From Peromyscus leucopus (lineage: Eukaryota > Chordata > Mammalia > Rodentia > Cricetidae), in contig NC_051086.1 of NCBI RefSeq assembly GCF_004664715.2, forward strand, positions 72,319,486-72,383,485: a DNA stretch of 64,000 bases, in the 5' to 3' direction. This document shows, piece after piece, positions 56,501 through 64,000 of the stretch (positions are counted from its first letter, which is position 1; each line of letters starts with the position of its first letter). Under the pieces are notes generated by a model, which saw only the letters and a list, made by a program, of their open reading frames with translations, searched no databases and had not been told where the DNA came from. The position numbers and the translations under genes were made by a program.

Positions 56501-58080
56501 ACCAAGACCCTCCTACCTCCTGAGTGATCTGCTTCTGTATCCATGGTCCATCCATCCTCAGTCCCCAAGTCTGAGAACTCCTCCTTCAGCACCCCATTGC
56601 TGAAGGGCTCAGTACTGTCTGGCAGTGGTGGGGTGATACCTTTGCCTCCAGGGCTTGAGATGGTCTCTGTGCAAGAGTCTTCAAGTCCCGAAGTACTCAA
56701 AGAATCTGAGCATGGCCCCGAGGAGGTCACTGAAAGGACACTCGGCCTGTTGTTGGACATACAGGTGACGAAAGTGTCATCTCCTCCCGGGGAACTTGCC
56801 CCATCCAGAGACTGTCTCAGGCGGGTAACTGGTGATGGGCAGGGGGCCAGGGAGATGTGGTGTGCGGAGATCTTTGGCTTCTGGTCCTTGGTGGGGCTTG
56901 TCAGAGGACTGCTAAGACAGCTCACGTAGGTCTTTGGGGGCAGGGCTTCTGCTAATGGGCTGGCCGCGGCACCTGGTGTAGTGGAAACAGGATCTGGGGG
57001 GTCTTGTCCCAGGCCAGTTTCCTGGATGGCTGGGACACAGGTCTCCTTCAGCTCCTGGGGCCGAGTGGCCGAGGTGGGATGTACTTGTGCCATAGCCTTG
57101 CCCATCGTGGTGGCCCGCATCTCTTCAGTCGCTTCCAAGATGACCTGGGAGATAATCTGGAAAGCAGCCTGCTCAATCTCATCATTTTTAGGCAAGGTCT
57201 CCTCTTTGACCTGTTCTCTAGGCAGGTCTCTGTCCCAAGTATCACTACCTCTGACCTGGGGTACCAACGCGTGCTCATCCTTAACCAGCTCTGAGTGAAC
57301 TGGCTCCACAAAGCTACTTGGCAACTTCCCGACAACATATTCTTTCTTCTTTGCAAGCTCAGCCACCTGTGGGGGGCCATTGCTCACCTCCTCTCCCCCA
57401 CCTCCCCAGGGGGCCAGGCTTGGAATCTCACTTTTCTCCACTTCTGAGCCACACTCCTGGGACAACAGGCCTTCCTCGGGTACATTTTCCCCCAACACAG
57501 CATCTCCATTCCCCTCGACTCCGCCTGTCTCTCTTGCTTTCTCTCCAGAGGCTGCACACTGCCCGAGCCAGCCCCTTCCAGGTGTTTTGCCCAAAGCAGA
57601 CTCCTGCTTACACCCTTCTGCTGCTTCAAAGGGGAAGGGTACATCTTTTGGGAGAAGGGGGCATCCAAGAGGAATAGATTTGGCTTCGTCCCCCATCAGG
57701 GAGAGTTCCACCTTTGAATTGTCATCTCTACATGGCTGCGACCTTGTGTCTATGTTGCTGGGGAGGCTGCCCGAGGACTCTGATCTTCGGCGAACCTGAC
57801 GTGGCCTTGGCAAGGCTGAGGGTTCTGTTGAAGACTTGCTCATAGAGAGCTGTTCCGTTTCTGGAGGCTGTGTAACAGTGAGGGGCACAGAGAGGACTTT
57901 AGGACAGGTCTCTTCACTGGGGAGTCGGTCCTTGATGGCAGGGCCAACCTTCAGTGCCTCCACCTGCTTATCATTGCTGCTGAGTCGATCTTTTTTACGA
58001 GAGAAAAACCACCACCAGCCAAGGAGCGCTAGCATTCCAGGCAATGCCAAGGGGAAGAGTGAACGGAACTGGATTGCCAT
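43771..58080 (-). CDS. Akap1: A-kinase anchoring protein 1, mitochondrial (whole CDS, 10 coding exons)
   Basis: Joining 58080-56517, 53473-53340, 51873-51747, 51269-51142, 49407-49230, 47400-47250, 46896-46829, 44871-44798, 44366-44304 and 43845-43771 gives one open frame of 853 codons; phases agree at all nine junctions and all introns are GT-AG. In the family this protein tethers PKA, PP1, other enzymes and mRNAs to the outer mitochondrial membrane. Seen here: hydrophobic anchor at residues 6-26 followed by SRKK, a KDVPF (RVxF-like) site at 145-149, the RI/RII-binding amphipathic helix at about 301-322, a KH domain with its GKQG loop at 574-577, and a Tudor domain around 711-762 with WW, YVDYGGY signatures. 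Length is close to mouse (about 857) and shorter than human (about 903). The ATG has a strong context (AAG before, G after) and an in-frame TAG lies 24 nt upstream. I am very sure of the identity. Confidence 0.97.
43846..44303 (-). other. Akap1: Akap1 intron 10
   Basis: Unique sequence; I see no interspersed repeat or further exon. Confidence 0.85.
44304..44366 (-). CDS. Akap1: Akap1 exon 10: residues 809-829
   Basis: A 63-nt exon (21 codons) beginning [15 protein letters not shown] and ending VGDE. The acceptor is CCCCTCCAG and the donor GAA/GTGAGT. It is a multiple of three, so skipping would keep the frame. Confidence 0.95.
44522..44686 (-). mobile_element. B1 SINE, antisense to window, in Akap1 intron 9
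   Basis: Starts with a T-run (the A-tail in reverse), then the reverse complement of B1 ending at 'caccaccgcccagcc'. It lies in the same orientation as Akap1. Confidence 0.9.
44798..44871 (-). CDS. Akap1: Akap1 exon 9: residues 784-808
   Basis: It encodes [20 protein letters not shown] followed by ALLAQ. The acceptor follows a clear pyrimidine tract (CTTTTTCTCCTCTTCAAG). The donor is CAG/GTACGT. Phase is correct on both sides. Confidence 0.95.
45575..45680 (-). mobile_element. Old B1/B4-type SINE fragment in Akap1 intron 8
   Basis: Degenerate reverse B1 pattern (gtagctcaggctggcctcaaactt, tgagtactaggattaca). It directly abuts the minisatellite at 45684. Confidence 0.65.
45684..46256. repeat. 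15-16-bp minisatellite, about 36 copies, in Akap1 intron 8
   Basis: Tandem array of tgtctacactgNNgtg. The core tgtctacac is almost invariant, while the following bases vary (ccg, cg, gg, ttg, tcc, tcg, cca). Near 46090-46215 a block of four units (ttg, cg, ccg, cca; about 61 bp) is itself repeated. All three forward frames are open, which is a by-product of the array. Confidence 0.93.
46630..46725. mobile_element. MER5A-like hAT-Charlie fragment in Akap1 intron 8
   Basis: The pattern 'gcatcgcctggggacttgct' with downstream 'agacctgctccaccagaggct' resembles the MER5A family, an old non-autonomous DNA transposon shared across mammals. Confidence 0.5.
46829..46896 (-). CDS. Akap1: Akap1 exon 8: residues 761-783
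   Basis: This short exon of 68 nt encodes [20 protein letters not shown] followed by PLS, which continues the Tudor region. It is too short to stand out as an open frame; I found it by requiring the known continuation after RQI and matching phase. The acceptor is CTTTCCAG. The donor CAG/GTACCA is the weakest in the gene. Confidence 0.94.
46897..47249 (-). other. Akap1: Akap1 intron 7
   Basis: A short intron of 353 nt with unique sequence and no recognisable repeat. Confidence 0.85.
47250..47400 (-). CDS. Akap1: Akap1 exon 7: residues 711-760, Tudor domain core
   Basis: It encodes the Tudor barrel, with GAWWRAQV and [15 protein letters not shown] motifs. Aromatic residues W724, W725, Y743 and Y746 are candidates for the ligand cage by position. 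The donor is ATTAG/GTGAGT and the acceptor CCCTGCAG. Confidence 0.96.
47820..47935 (-). mobile_element. Degenerate B1/B4 SINE fragment in Akap1 intron 6
   Basis: TTTG-rich start, then 'tctgcctatctctgcctccc' and 'tagtactgggatcacac', reverse B1/B4-like, ending in an ACAC-rich stretch. Confidence 0.55.
48061..48171. repeat. 37-bp tandem repeat, three perfect copies, in Akap1 intron 6
   Basis: Copies at 48061-48097, 48098-48134 and 48135-48171 begin agtgggccagtacctggagt and are identical, which implies a recent expansion. Confidence 0.95.
48745..48960 (+). mobile_element. B2 SINE in Akap1 intron 6
   Basis: Reads 'ggctggggagacggctcagtggttaggagcactgg' in pattern, with the tRNA-derived A and B boxes, the 'ccctcttctgacctcc' middle and an A-rich tail. 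Confidence 0.9.
49230..49407 (-). CDS. Akap1: Akap1 exon 6: residues 652-710, extended-Tudor N-terminal part
   Basis: It begins [20 protein letters not shown] and contains [20 protein letters not shown], the segment that precedes and packs on the Tudor barrel in Tudor/SN-like folds. The acceptor is CCTCTAG and the donor GAAA/GTAAGT. Confidence 0.96.
49408..51141 (-). other. Akap1: Akap1 intron 5
   Basis: 1.73 kb of unique sequence. I see no SINE, LTR or satellite and no extra exon. Confidence 0.8.
51142..51269 (-). CDS. Akap1: Akap1 exon 5: residues 609-651, end of KH domain
   Basis: It encodes [16 protein letters not shown], the C-terminal KH helix, followed by a Pro/Leu linker ending PMTSW. 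The acceptor is CCCTTAG and the donor TGG/GTGAGC. Confidence 0.96.
51270..51746 (-). other. Akap1: Akap1 intron 4
   Basis: 477 nt of unique sequence between the KH-coding exons 4 and 5. Confidence 0.85.
51747..51873 (-). CDS. Akap1: Akap1 exon 4: residues 567-608, KH core
   Basis: It encodes [12 protein letters not shown] with the KH GxxG loop (GKQG, 574-577) that contacts single-stranded RNA, then the middle strands of the domain ending in CHIE. The acceptor lies after a pyrimidine tract (TCTCTCTCTCTCCCTGGAAG) and the donor is GAAG/GTCAGT. Confidence 0.96.
51874..53339 (-). other. Akap1: Akap1 intron 3
   Basis: 1.47 kb. It contains one pyrimidine microsatellite (52208-52282) and otherwise unique sequence. 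An AT-rich, TAAT-containing stretch near 52830-52925 has no repeat signature. Confidence 0.8.
52208..52282. repeat. (CTCG)/(CT)n microsatellite in Akap1 intron 3
   Basis: Pure pyrimidine run broken by regularly spaced G's, grading from CTCG units to plain CT. The transcript carries the complementary GA-rich strand, about 335 nt upstream of exon 4. Confidence 0.95.
53340..53473 (-). CDS. Akap1: Akap1 exon 3: residues 522-566, start of KH region
   Basis: The acceptor is CTTCCTCCCCTGCAG and the donor AAG/GTAAGG. It encodes a Ser/Asp-rich linker ending in [14 protein letters not shown], the first strand and helix of the KH domain. At 134 nt it is not a multiple of three, so skipping it would shift the frame. 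A 53-nt alternating CA tract (TG in the transcript) starts about 21 nt upstream of the acceptor. Confidence 0.95.
53495..53547. repeat. (CA)n microsatellite, (UG)n in the Akap1 transcript, next to the exon 3 acceptor
   Basis: About 25 alternating dinucleotides. In the transcript the (UG)n tract ends about 21 nt before the first base of exon 3, directly against the pyrimidine tract. Confidence 0.97.
53548..55610 (-). other. Akap1: Akap1 intron 2, unique part
   Basis: 2 kb with no SINE or LTR that I recognise. Two AATAAA hexamers occur on the transcript strand (54951-54956 and 55059-55064) and could allow intronic polyadenylation. No alternative exon could be assigned. Confidence 0.7.
55617..56030. 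repeat. 32-bp GC-rich minisatellite, about 13 copies, in Akap1 intron 2
   Basis: The unit begins gcgccagcctcccgcc and contains ctcggagctgca, with about five CpGs. Copies 2-3 and 4-5 are two copies of a 64-bp dimer (one member with ctcc and gtgcc variants), while copies 9-13 are almost identical. Because 32 is not a multiple of three, every frame of both strands stays open for about 600 nt; these are not genes. Confidence 0.96.
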
Positions 58081-58107
58081 CTTGGAGGCGAGGTGAAGAA
58101 GCTATGC
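56517..58107 (-). CDS. Akap1: Akap1 exon 2: 27 nt of 5'UTR plus residues 1-521
   Basis: The acceptor CCCTAG is followed by 27 untranslated bases and the ATG at 58078-58080. The exon holds the membrane anchor, the basic SRKK stretch, an acidic low-complexity region rich in Ser/Pro/Glu, the KDVPF motif at 145-149 and the PKA-binding helix [20 protein letters not shown] at 301-320. It ends one base into codon 522 at the donor GAG/GTAGGA. Reading through the donor adds only nine codons before a stop at 56488-56490. Its large size and disordered composition are typical of this exon in other mammals. Confidence 0.96.
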
Positions 58108-58162
58108 CTAGGGAGAGTGAGGAGAGGAAAAGAGGTGTTACAGAAGCCAATTAAGCAGTACA

Positions 58163-58310
58163 GGAGGCTGGGCATGGTGGTGCACCCCTTTAATCCTAGC
58201 ACTTGGGAAGCAGCGCAGTTAGATCTCTGTGGATTCAAGGCCAGCCTGGTCTATAGTGAGCTCCAGATGAGCCACAGCTACATAGTGAGATGCTGTTTCA
58301 AAAAATAAAA
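58163..58310 (+). mobile_element. B1 SINE in Akap1 intron 1
   Basis: Begins 'ggctgggcatggtggtgcac', runs through 'ccagcctggtctatagtgag' and ends in an A-rich tail immediately before a tandem repeat. Confidence 0.88.
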
Positions 58311-58475
58311 ATGTTCTGGTGGAAGCTCCACCTCAGCCCCTGGCACCCATCTACCCAGAGTCTGGAATGTTCTGGTGGAAGCTCCACCTCAGCACCCTCC
58401 CCCATCCATATACCCAAAGATTCTGGAATGTTCTGGTGGAAGCTCCACCTCAGCACCCTCCCCCATCTCTCCCCA
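58311..58475. repeat. Tandem repeat of 56-61 bp, about 2.8 copies, in Akap1 intron 1
   Basis: Each copy starts atgttctggtggaagctcca and continues with a ccctcccccat-type stretch. Starts at 58311, 58367 and 58428. Confidence 0.9.
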
Positions 58476-60327
58476 AACCCTGCCTCATCTCGGGGAGCCC
58501 ACCAAACACGGCTCCTCGAGAGATGCTCAGGATCACTCCCACAGGGTACTAAACTGCCCCCCCAGAAAACAGACACGTGGTTTTTGGTCTCTCTTCCCAT
58601 CTCCTCTCTGGGGGGCCAGAAAATCATCTGGGAGCATTTTACCCATTAAACCTGGGCTTTTTCTAATTTGATTTGATTTGGTCTGATTTGGATTGCTGCA
58701 TTGGCATAGAGGCTTATTGGGGTACAGAAATTTTTCAAAAGCAAACAAACCCCACTAGGATGTGGGTACTGTACACTTACAACCAACCGCCGGCACAGGC
58801 ACCGCACACTGACGCAGTACTTACAGCTGCACACAGGTTTGTTTGGTTGCAGAGACAATGTAAATGCCTCCGCCCAGGCTGGCTCTAATGTTCTGCAGAG
58901 GCTGGGAACGCTAGTCTAGGACTACTGTTTCTTCAAGTGTGGTCTACAGGCCAGTCCCTCCCCACACCCCAGAACCTGCTAGAAGTGCGGCCCCCCCTGA
59001 ACCACATTTGTGCTCTAACAAGATCTAGGCACACTCCGGTTAGGAGGAATGCTTGAGACCTAGCTACCCCCAAATGAAGGGGATGATGGGCGTGCAGGGG
59101 AAGAGGTCATTGCAGAAAGCCCTTCCAGCTGTAAAGATGGACCTCTATCTAAAGGCAAAGCAAGGAAACTGCAAAATGCAGAGCAGGGATGAGCAGTGGC
59201 CAGGGCTCAGGTGACTTGTAAACACCCCTCTGTGTGGAAAACTTCCAAGGATGGTACCTGTGGCTTCAGATTCAAACAGCTCAATCTTGTATCATTTCAT
59301 CCTCAATCTACCCATCCATCCTCGTTTGGAACCTATCACTACCTGGGTGGCTAAATAACTCAGTGTAACGCAGCTGAGGAATGGGAACCTAGCTTCCATC
59401 TTACTTGCCAGTTGATTCATGAGGGAAGATGTGCGGTGTGAGCCAAGGAAAAGGGAAGTCCATACTACCTTTTCAGAGCGTTAGTAACAGCCGGGGAAAC
59501 ATGAGCATACCCCATGATCCACCTACAAACAACACAGAGTACATGAGCCTGTGAGCAGGCAGAGGCCCTTGAGAAGCCCACCACGGTTACGGGTGGGGAC
59601 AAAGTTGGAGCCAGCCCTTTTCAGAGCAATCACTGCTAAATAAATACACAGTAGGGTCAATCCCCAGTGGCTGTGCCGTGCCACAGGAACTGGGCACTGA
59701 CAGCCAACACTGCAATGAAGAAAACTGACTCAGACTAAGGCTTCAGCTGGAGGACAAGGGCAGTTTCTGCAAACTGATTTTGTACAATGCAACTGTGAAC
59801 TCATCACTAGTGTGGTCTTTTTAGTAGATTTGCTACAACTTCTGTCTACAAACAGAAAGAACTCTATATTCATGATTTTCCAACTTGGATCCACATATTG
59901 TTGAGTTTCAAACCTGGGACAAAGGCTGAGTGCCTATTAAAAATATCAAAGCAGACCTGGCCGCCAGGTTCTCGCAGCATCCCTCAGTGCTTACCTGTGA
60001 CAGTGTATGGATGGCACAGCACACCAGTGCCCTGAACTCTCCAGTCCAGGGGCTAAGCTGCCCTTCCCCCAGAGGCTCTTCCCTATATAATCCAGACATT
60101 TTGGTTACCCTTCCCTCCTGTATCTTCGGTCTCCTGGCTGCTGCATCTAGTTCCCCTCTCCTTCTCCCACATGGCCCAGCCCAGCCTGGTCATGTCCGCT
60201 CTGGACTCTTCAGATGTCCCTGCCTCTACCGACACTTTCCCTTTTATCTACAACAAACTTTCTCCTCCACCACACCTAGGAACAGTCAAGTCTTTGTATT
60301 CCTTTTCATTCACATATATCATTGAGG
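58476..60327. other. Akap1: Akap1 intron 1, unique sequence
   Basis: 1.85 kb without SINEs or other repeats that I recognise. A short gatttg-type repeat lies near 58668-58692. Confidence 0.6.
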
Positions 60328-60543
60328 AAGCTTTTTAAAGATTTATTTTACGTGTTTTAAGTGTTTTGCCTGAATGTATGTATGTATGTGTGCCTGATGC
60401 CCTCAGCGGTCAGAAGAGGGCATCAGATCCCTTGGAACTGGACTCATGGGTGGTGTGAGCCATCTGTGGGTGCTAGGAACCAAGCTCAGGCACCTACAAG
60501 AGCAGCAAGTGCTCTTGAGCATTGAACCACTTTCCAGTTCCCT
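60328..60543 (-). mobile_element. B2 SINE, antisense, Akap1 intron 1
   Basis: Reverse B2 pattern: 'aaagatttattttacgtgt', 'gtcagaagagggcatcagat', ending 'aaccactttccagttcc'. Confidence 0.88.
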
Positions 60544-60544
60544 C

Positions 60545-60665
60545 ACAGAGGAAGTTTTTACTTTATTGGCAACCCAGGCTGGCTATGGACTTTCAATTCT
60601 TCGGCTTAAGCCTCTCAACTATTATGATTATCACTTGGGTTACAAGTGTGAGTCACCACACCCAG
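60545..60665 (-). mobile_element. Degenerate B1/B4 fragment, Akap1 intron 1
   Basis: Reverse pattern 'caacccaggctggctatgga' and 'gggttacaagtgtgagtcac'. Confidence 0.6.
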
Positions 60666-60699
60666 ATGCAAGGAAGCTTTCCAGAGCCTGAGGCCAAGG

Positions 60700-60815
60700 T
60701 GGCACCCAAACCAATCAAATCAGAATCTGAGGGGGAAGAGTCAATCCCAGGTTTGTCTGGTTTTAAACCCACATGATCCTAGTATTTAGTCAGGTTTGAG
60801 AATCATTGTAACATC
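60700..60815. mobile_element. MER5A-like fragment, Akap1 intron 1
   Basis: 'ccaatcaaatcagaatctga' followed by 'gtttgagaatcattgtaac' resembles the 3' half of MER5A. Confidence 0.5.
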
Positions 60816-62218
60816 TTCCACACACTCAAAAACCAGCAGCAAAGTGAGGTTCCCTGGATCCACGCTCAGTGTCATTCATACTGAAATGGTGTACTTGGAA
60901 CAGCCTAGAGCCAGGAAAGCACATGCTGACAGGAAGTGGTGCTGTAATCGGAACACAGCCATACATTTCTAGGCCTCACTCATTCTAACTAGGAAATCCC
61001 TTCCCAGCAGGACTCACATTTGTAATTCCTACAGAATTCTAGAGGTCTCCGGCCTCAGGAAAAAGACTCGATGGAATGGGAAAGACACTCAGAGAACAGC
61101 TATCCCTTCTAACACAGAGAAAGCCAGGACCAAGGTCATGATGTGTGTGATGGATAGCTTGGTACCTAAAACAGAAATGGCTTCCAGTCCAGTTGGGAGG
61201 AGCTCTGCCCCCTTTGAAACTAAACTGATGCCCACAGTCCCACCCTCTACCTCAGTTATAGGTCACCCCACTCTTATCTCCTCAAACCCCAGAAGCTAGC
61301 TACACCCCAATAAGGAAAGGCCCAACAGCATGCCTTCCAATCTAGCTTTAGTCTGACACCTGGCTGATCCACACTCTGCCCAAGGCCCAGGCCAATCATG
61401 GCAATGGCTTCCTTCCATCACTTCACTAGCTGTCCCTAGGCCTAGCTCAGACAGAATGCCCAGGACCAGCACCTTCCTGCTGCTCTGAGCTTATCATTAC
61501 CACTGCCTACCTAAGGCTCCCTCCCGCTGGACTTGTTCCCAGAGACTGGGGCTCCAAGCCTCAACCCTACCTAGTACAGAGAAGTCTGCTGTACGACTTC
61601 AGCTGAAAGTACAGCCCAGGAAAACAGTTGTGGTGACATTTCCCATCCAGTCTCCCTCTCTTGGGCCAGCGGCCTCCTAGGTGGTACTGAACACTGCTAA
61701 CCTGAGACCAGCCAATACAATGAATAGAAGAGATTCACAACACCCACCGTTCCGTAGCCTGATCTGGGCTGAGGCCAGAGACGCACTGCTGGGGGAGGGG
61801 GGTTGAGTGCTCGGACAAAGTCCCTCTCTCCAGAGCTGTTTCCAAAGACCAAAGATGTGTGAGGGAGTTCCCCCAAGAGCCCTAGAGAGAGCAGCGTTTA
61901 TTTGTCTCCTGCTTCCAAGACAGTGGGTGGGGCCAGCAGCTGTTCTCTACAAGAATGAAGGCCTGGGATCAGGAGCTACACACCCAAAGGCCTTGAATGC
62001 AACCTACCAAACCTTTTTAAATGTCTGCTACCAGGAGGCACCCACAGGGGGCTCTCCAAGGCAACTGATGCCCCTCCACCAACTCCACTTCCTACCAATC
62101 AAGAAAACAGCCCCTCTCCTCCTCCTGCAAGCCAGTCTCATGTCAGTCAAACAGCCTTCTTGGGAATTTTTAAGAAGCCACCCCCCATCCCCAATTTACA
62201 TGGTCTGACAAGTCATGT

Positions 62219-62220
<2 letters not shown>
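60816..62220. other. Akap1: Akap1 intron 1, unique sequence
   Basis: 1.4 kb of non-repetitive sequence of medium GC. No CpG island or first exon is recognisable. Confidence 0.55.

Positions 62221-62258
<38 letters not shown>
62221..62258. repeat. (CA)n microsatellite, Akap1 intron 1
   Basis: About 19 CA units, (TG)n on the transcript strand. Confidence 0.95.
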
Positions 62259-62262
<4 letters not shown>

Positions 62263-62337
62263 CAGCCTCACAAGGCTTCCTACCACCTTTCTTCCCTAAC
62301 AAAGCTTGTTAGTTGCTCTTTGTCCCGGGCATTTGGG

Positions 62338-62497
62338 TTTTGGTTTTTGTTTTTAGAGACAAGGTTTCTCTGTGTAGCCCTGGCTGTCCTGGAACTCACT
62401 TTGTAGGCCTCAAATTCACAAAACAAAAACAAAAACTGCCTGCCTCTGCCTCCTGAGTGCTGGGATGAAGGATGTGCAGCACTATTACCAGCTGACT
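62338..62497 (-). mobile_element. B1 SINE, antisense, with internal A-rich insertion
   Basis: Reverse B1, with an 'aaaacaaaaacaaaaac' stretch inserted between its two halves near 62418-62437. Confidence 0.85.
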
Positions 62498-62515
62498 TTT
62501 GGGGGTTATTATTAT

Positions 62516-62660
62516 TATTTTGTTTGTTTGTTTCTCTGTGTTGTTCTGGTGCTTTTCCTAACTTGCTCTGTAGACCAGGCTGGCCTCAAACTCACAGAGA
62601 TCCGACTGCCTCTGCCTCCCAAGTGCTGGGATTAAAGGCGTGCGCCACCGCCACCAGGCT
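62516..62660 (-). mobile_element. Cricetid-type B1 SINE, antisense
   Basis: TTTG-rich start, then 'ttctctgtgttgttctggtg', 'ctctgtagaccaggctggcc' and 'gggattaaaggcgtgcgcca'. Confidence 0.88.
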
Positions 62661-63855
62661 GGCATTTGGTTTTTAAAGCTGAACTTCCCAAGATATAAGG
62701 AGACTGAACACAGCATGTCCCAAAGCCCTCACACTCTGCACTCAGAAGTGAACAGGAGGCTGCCAAAGTCACTTCCTCCCCCCAGGAGACAGGCTGCCTG
62801 CAGTCAGGAAAGCCTCCCACAAGGATGCCCCAGCCCTGCCCTAGGCTGGTGAGGAGGACACTCAGCTATTTTGAATCTGCTGGAATTAAACTGCTGCCTG
62901 CTTATTTTTAGCAGGTCCATTTGCCCAGGAATAGATGCATGCTGGCTTGTGGCCAAGCAGTCACACAGAGCTGAGGGCAGGCACGTGCTGCAGCCAGCGG
63001 GCCTTCACATTCACCTGCTCACTCCAGGTTCTAAAAGGATCCTTCTCTTCCAGAAGTACCTGTGGCCTCTCTGAACAGCCTCACTCCCAAACCAGCTGAC
63101 AAACCTGCAACCACAGTCTAGAAGCTTCTAAACAAGAAAACCACCCCTGGGGATGGCACAGAACAGTGTTGGCCCTGGTGACTAAGTCAGTTTTGGCTGC
63201 AGTTAATGGAAAGGGGGCTCCCTGTAACCAACAGGAAAGCCAATCATTAAAACAACAGCTTAGGAGCCAAGAGTCCAAGTCCAGAGTGGGCTTGGCTCTG
63301 TGGGGAGACTCACACCACTTTGTGTGCTGGACAGCTGTCTACACACCCTCTTGATTGGAACTCTAACATTCTTCCCAGTGTTCCACTGATGTCCACCAGG
63401 AGAGTGTGTGCCCCAGCCGCTCCTCTCCAGAGCAAAGCACAGCAAACTCTTGCTAATGTGTCTTCCCTTCAAGAGGTCTCCCCGAGGCAGGCAAGCAAAG
63501 TGAAAGTCTAGCTGGCCCGCAGGCTCTCCTGTATTTCCTGTATGGAGAACAGCAGCAGGCTGCTGGCTTCCACAAGGAAGTGCCCTGGGGTAGGAGTTGA
63601 GGGGAAGAAGACCAGGCACTCAGGGTTCCCTGCCCTGCTGCAAAGGAACACCTCTAGTTTCTGTCAGCAGCGTTGTCCGAACTCCCAGGCCAGCTGCTCC
63701 CTTGCTTACTCACATACTCAGACCTGTGCATGCGGCTTATACGGGGCAGTTCTGCCAGCAGCTCGGGGGGCCAGGGAGAAGACTCTCTTAGACCCAAGCA
63801 CACCCTTACAGAAGTATTGGCCGAGTCCAGGGAAGCTTTTCTGAAGACCAGGATT
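62661..63855. other. Akap1: Akap1 intron 1, unique sequence
   Basis: 1.2 kb with no recognisable repeat, exon or CpG cluster. Confidence 0.5.
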
Positions 63856-64000
63856 AGGGTGGAGAGACGGTTCAGTGGTTAAGGGCACTTACTGTTCTCC
63901 CAGCGACATAAGTTCGGTTTCCGGGACACATAAGATGATGTATAGCCATCAGTTCCAAGGTTTCTGACATCCTCTTCTGGCCTCCCTCAGCACCAGGCAC
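63856..64000 (+). mobile_element. B2 SINE, cut by the window edge
   Basis: 'gtggagagacggttcagtgg' head and 'cctcttctggcctccctcag' middle; its 3' part lies outside the window. Confidence 0.88.

Noticed and set aside
63856..64000. Search for the Akap1 promoter at the right edge
   Set aside because: The edge is a B2 SINE and no CpG island or TATA-less start signature is seen from 58.1 to 64.0 kb.

Overview
This is nuclear DNA from a muroid rodent. The window is crowded with rodent SINEs (B1, B2, B3, B4, ID), MaLR/ORR1-type LTRs, old L1 pieces and (CA)n-type microsatellites. Several B1 copies carry the variant in which the segment after the first conserved block reads 'ggtgcctgtcctggatct', and there is an LTR around 17.4-17.9 kb of a kind I associate with hamsters, voles and deer mice. 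Both point to Cricetidae rather than mouse or rat. I cannot name the species.

The only protein-coding gene I can support is Akap1 (D-AKAP1 / AKAP121 / S-AKAP84; AKAP149 in human). It lies on the minus strand between about 42.84 and 58.11 kb. Ten coding exons (numbered 2-11 by analogy with the human gene) join in frame into an 853-residue protein, with consensus splice sites at every junction. The protein has an N-terminal mitochondrial/ER anchor, a PP1 RVxF-type motif, the amphipathic PKA regulatory-subunit helix, a KH domain and a Tudor domain. The non-coding first exon and promoter are not visible and should lie beyond 64 kb, so 58.1-64.0 kb is intron 1. The 3'UTR runs from 43.77 to about 42.84 kb.

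Positions 1-42.8 kb lie downstream of Akap1. In human and mouse the next gene on this side is Msi2, from memory of synteny. I find no convincing exon there. The region is repeat-rich, with an L1-derived minisatellite at 6.8-7.3 kb, a polyadenylated retrocopy of an LTR transcript at 17.4-17.9 kb and nested SINE/LTR insertions. A nearly SINE-free stretch at 33.2-36.8 kb carries a strong CTCF-type motif and AT-rich sequence that looks like conserved regulatory DNA. Other candidate regulatory blocks are at 15.0-15.3, 20.36 and 28.4-28.6 kb.

Within Akap1, introns 2, 6 and 8 and intron 1 hold tandem repeats of 32, 37, 15-16 and about 56-61 bp. A (TG)n tract in the transcript sits directly against the 3' splice site of exon 3, the exon that opens the KH/Tudor half of the protein. 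Edges of interspersed repeats were placed by eye and may be off by about 10 bases or more; family names are from pattern recognition, not a library search.
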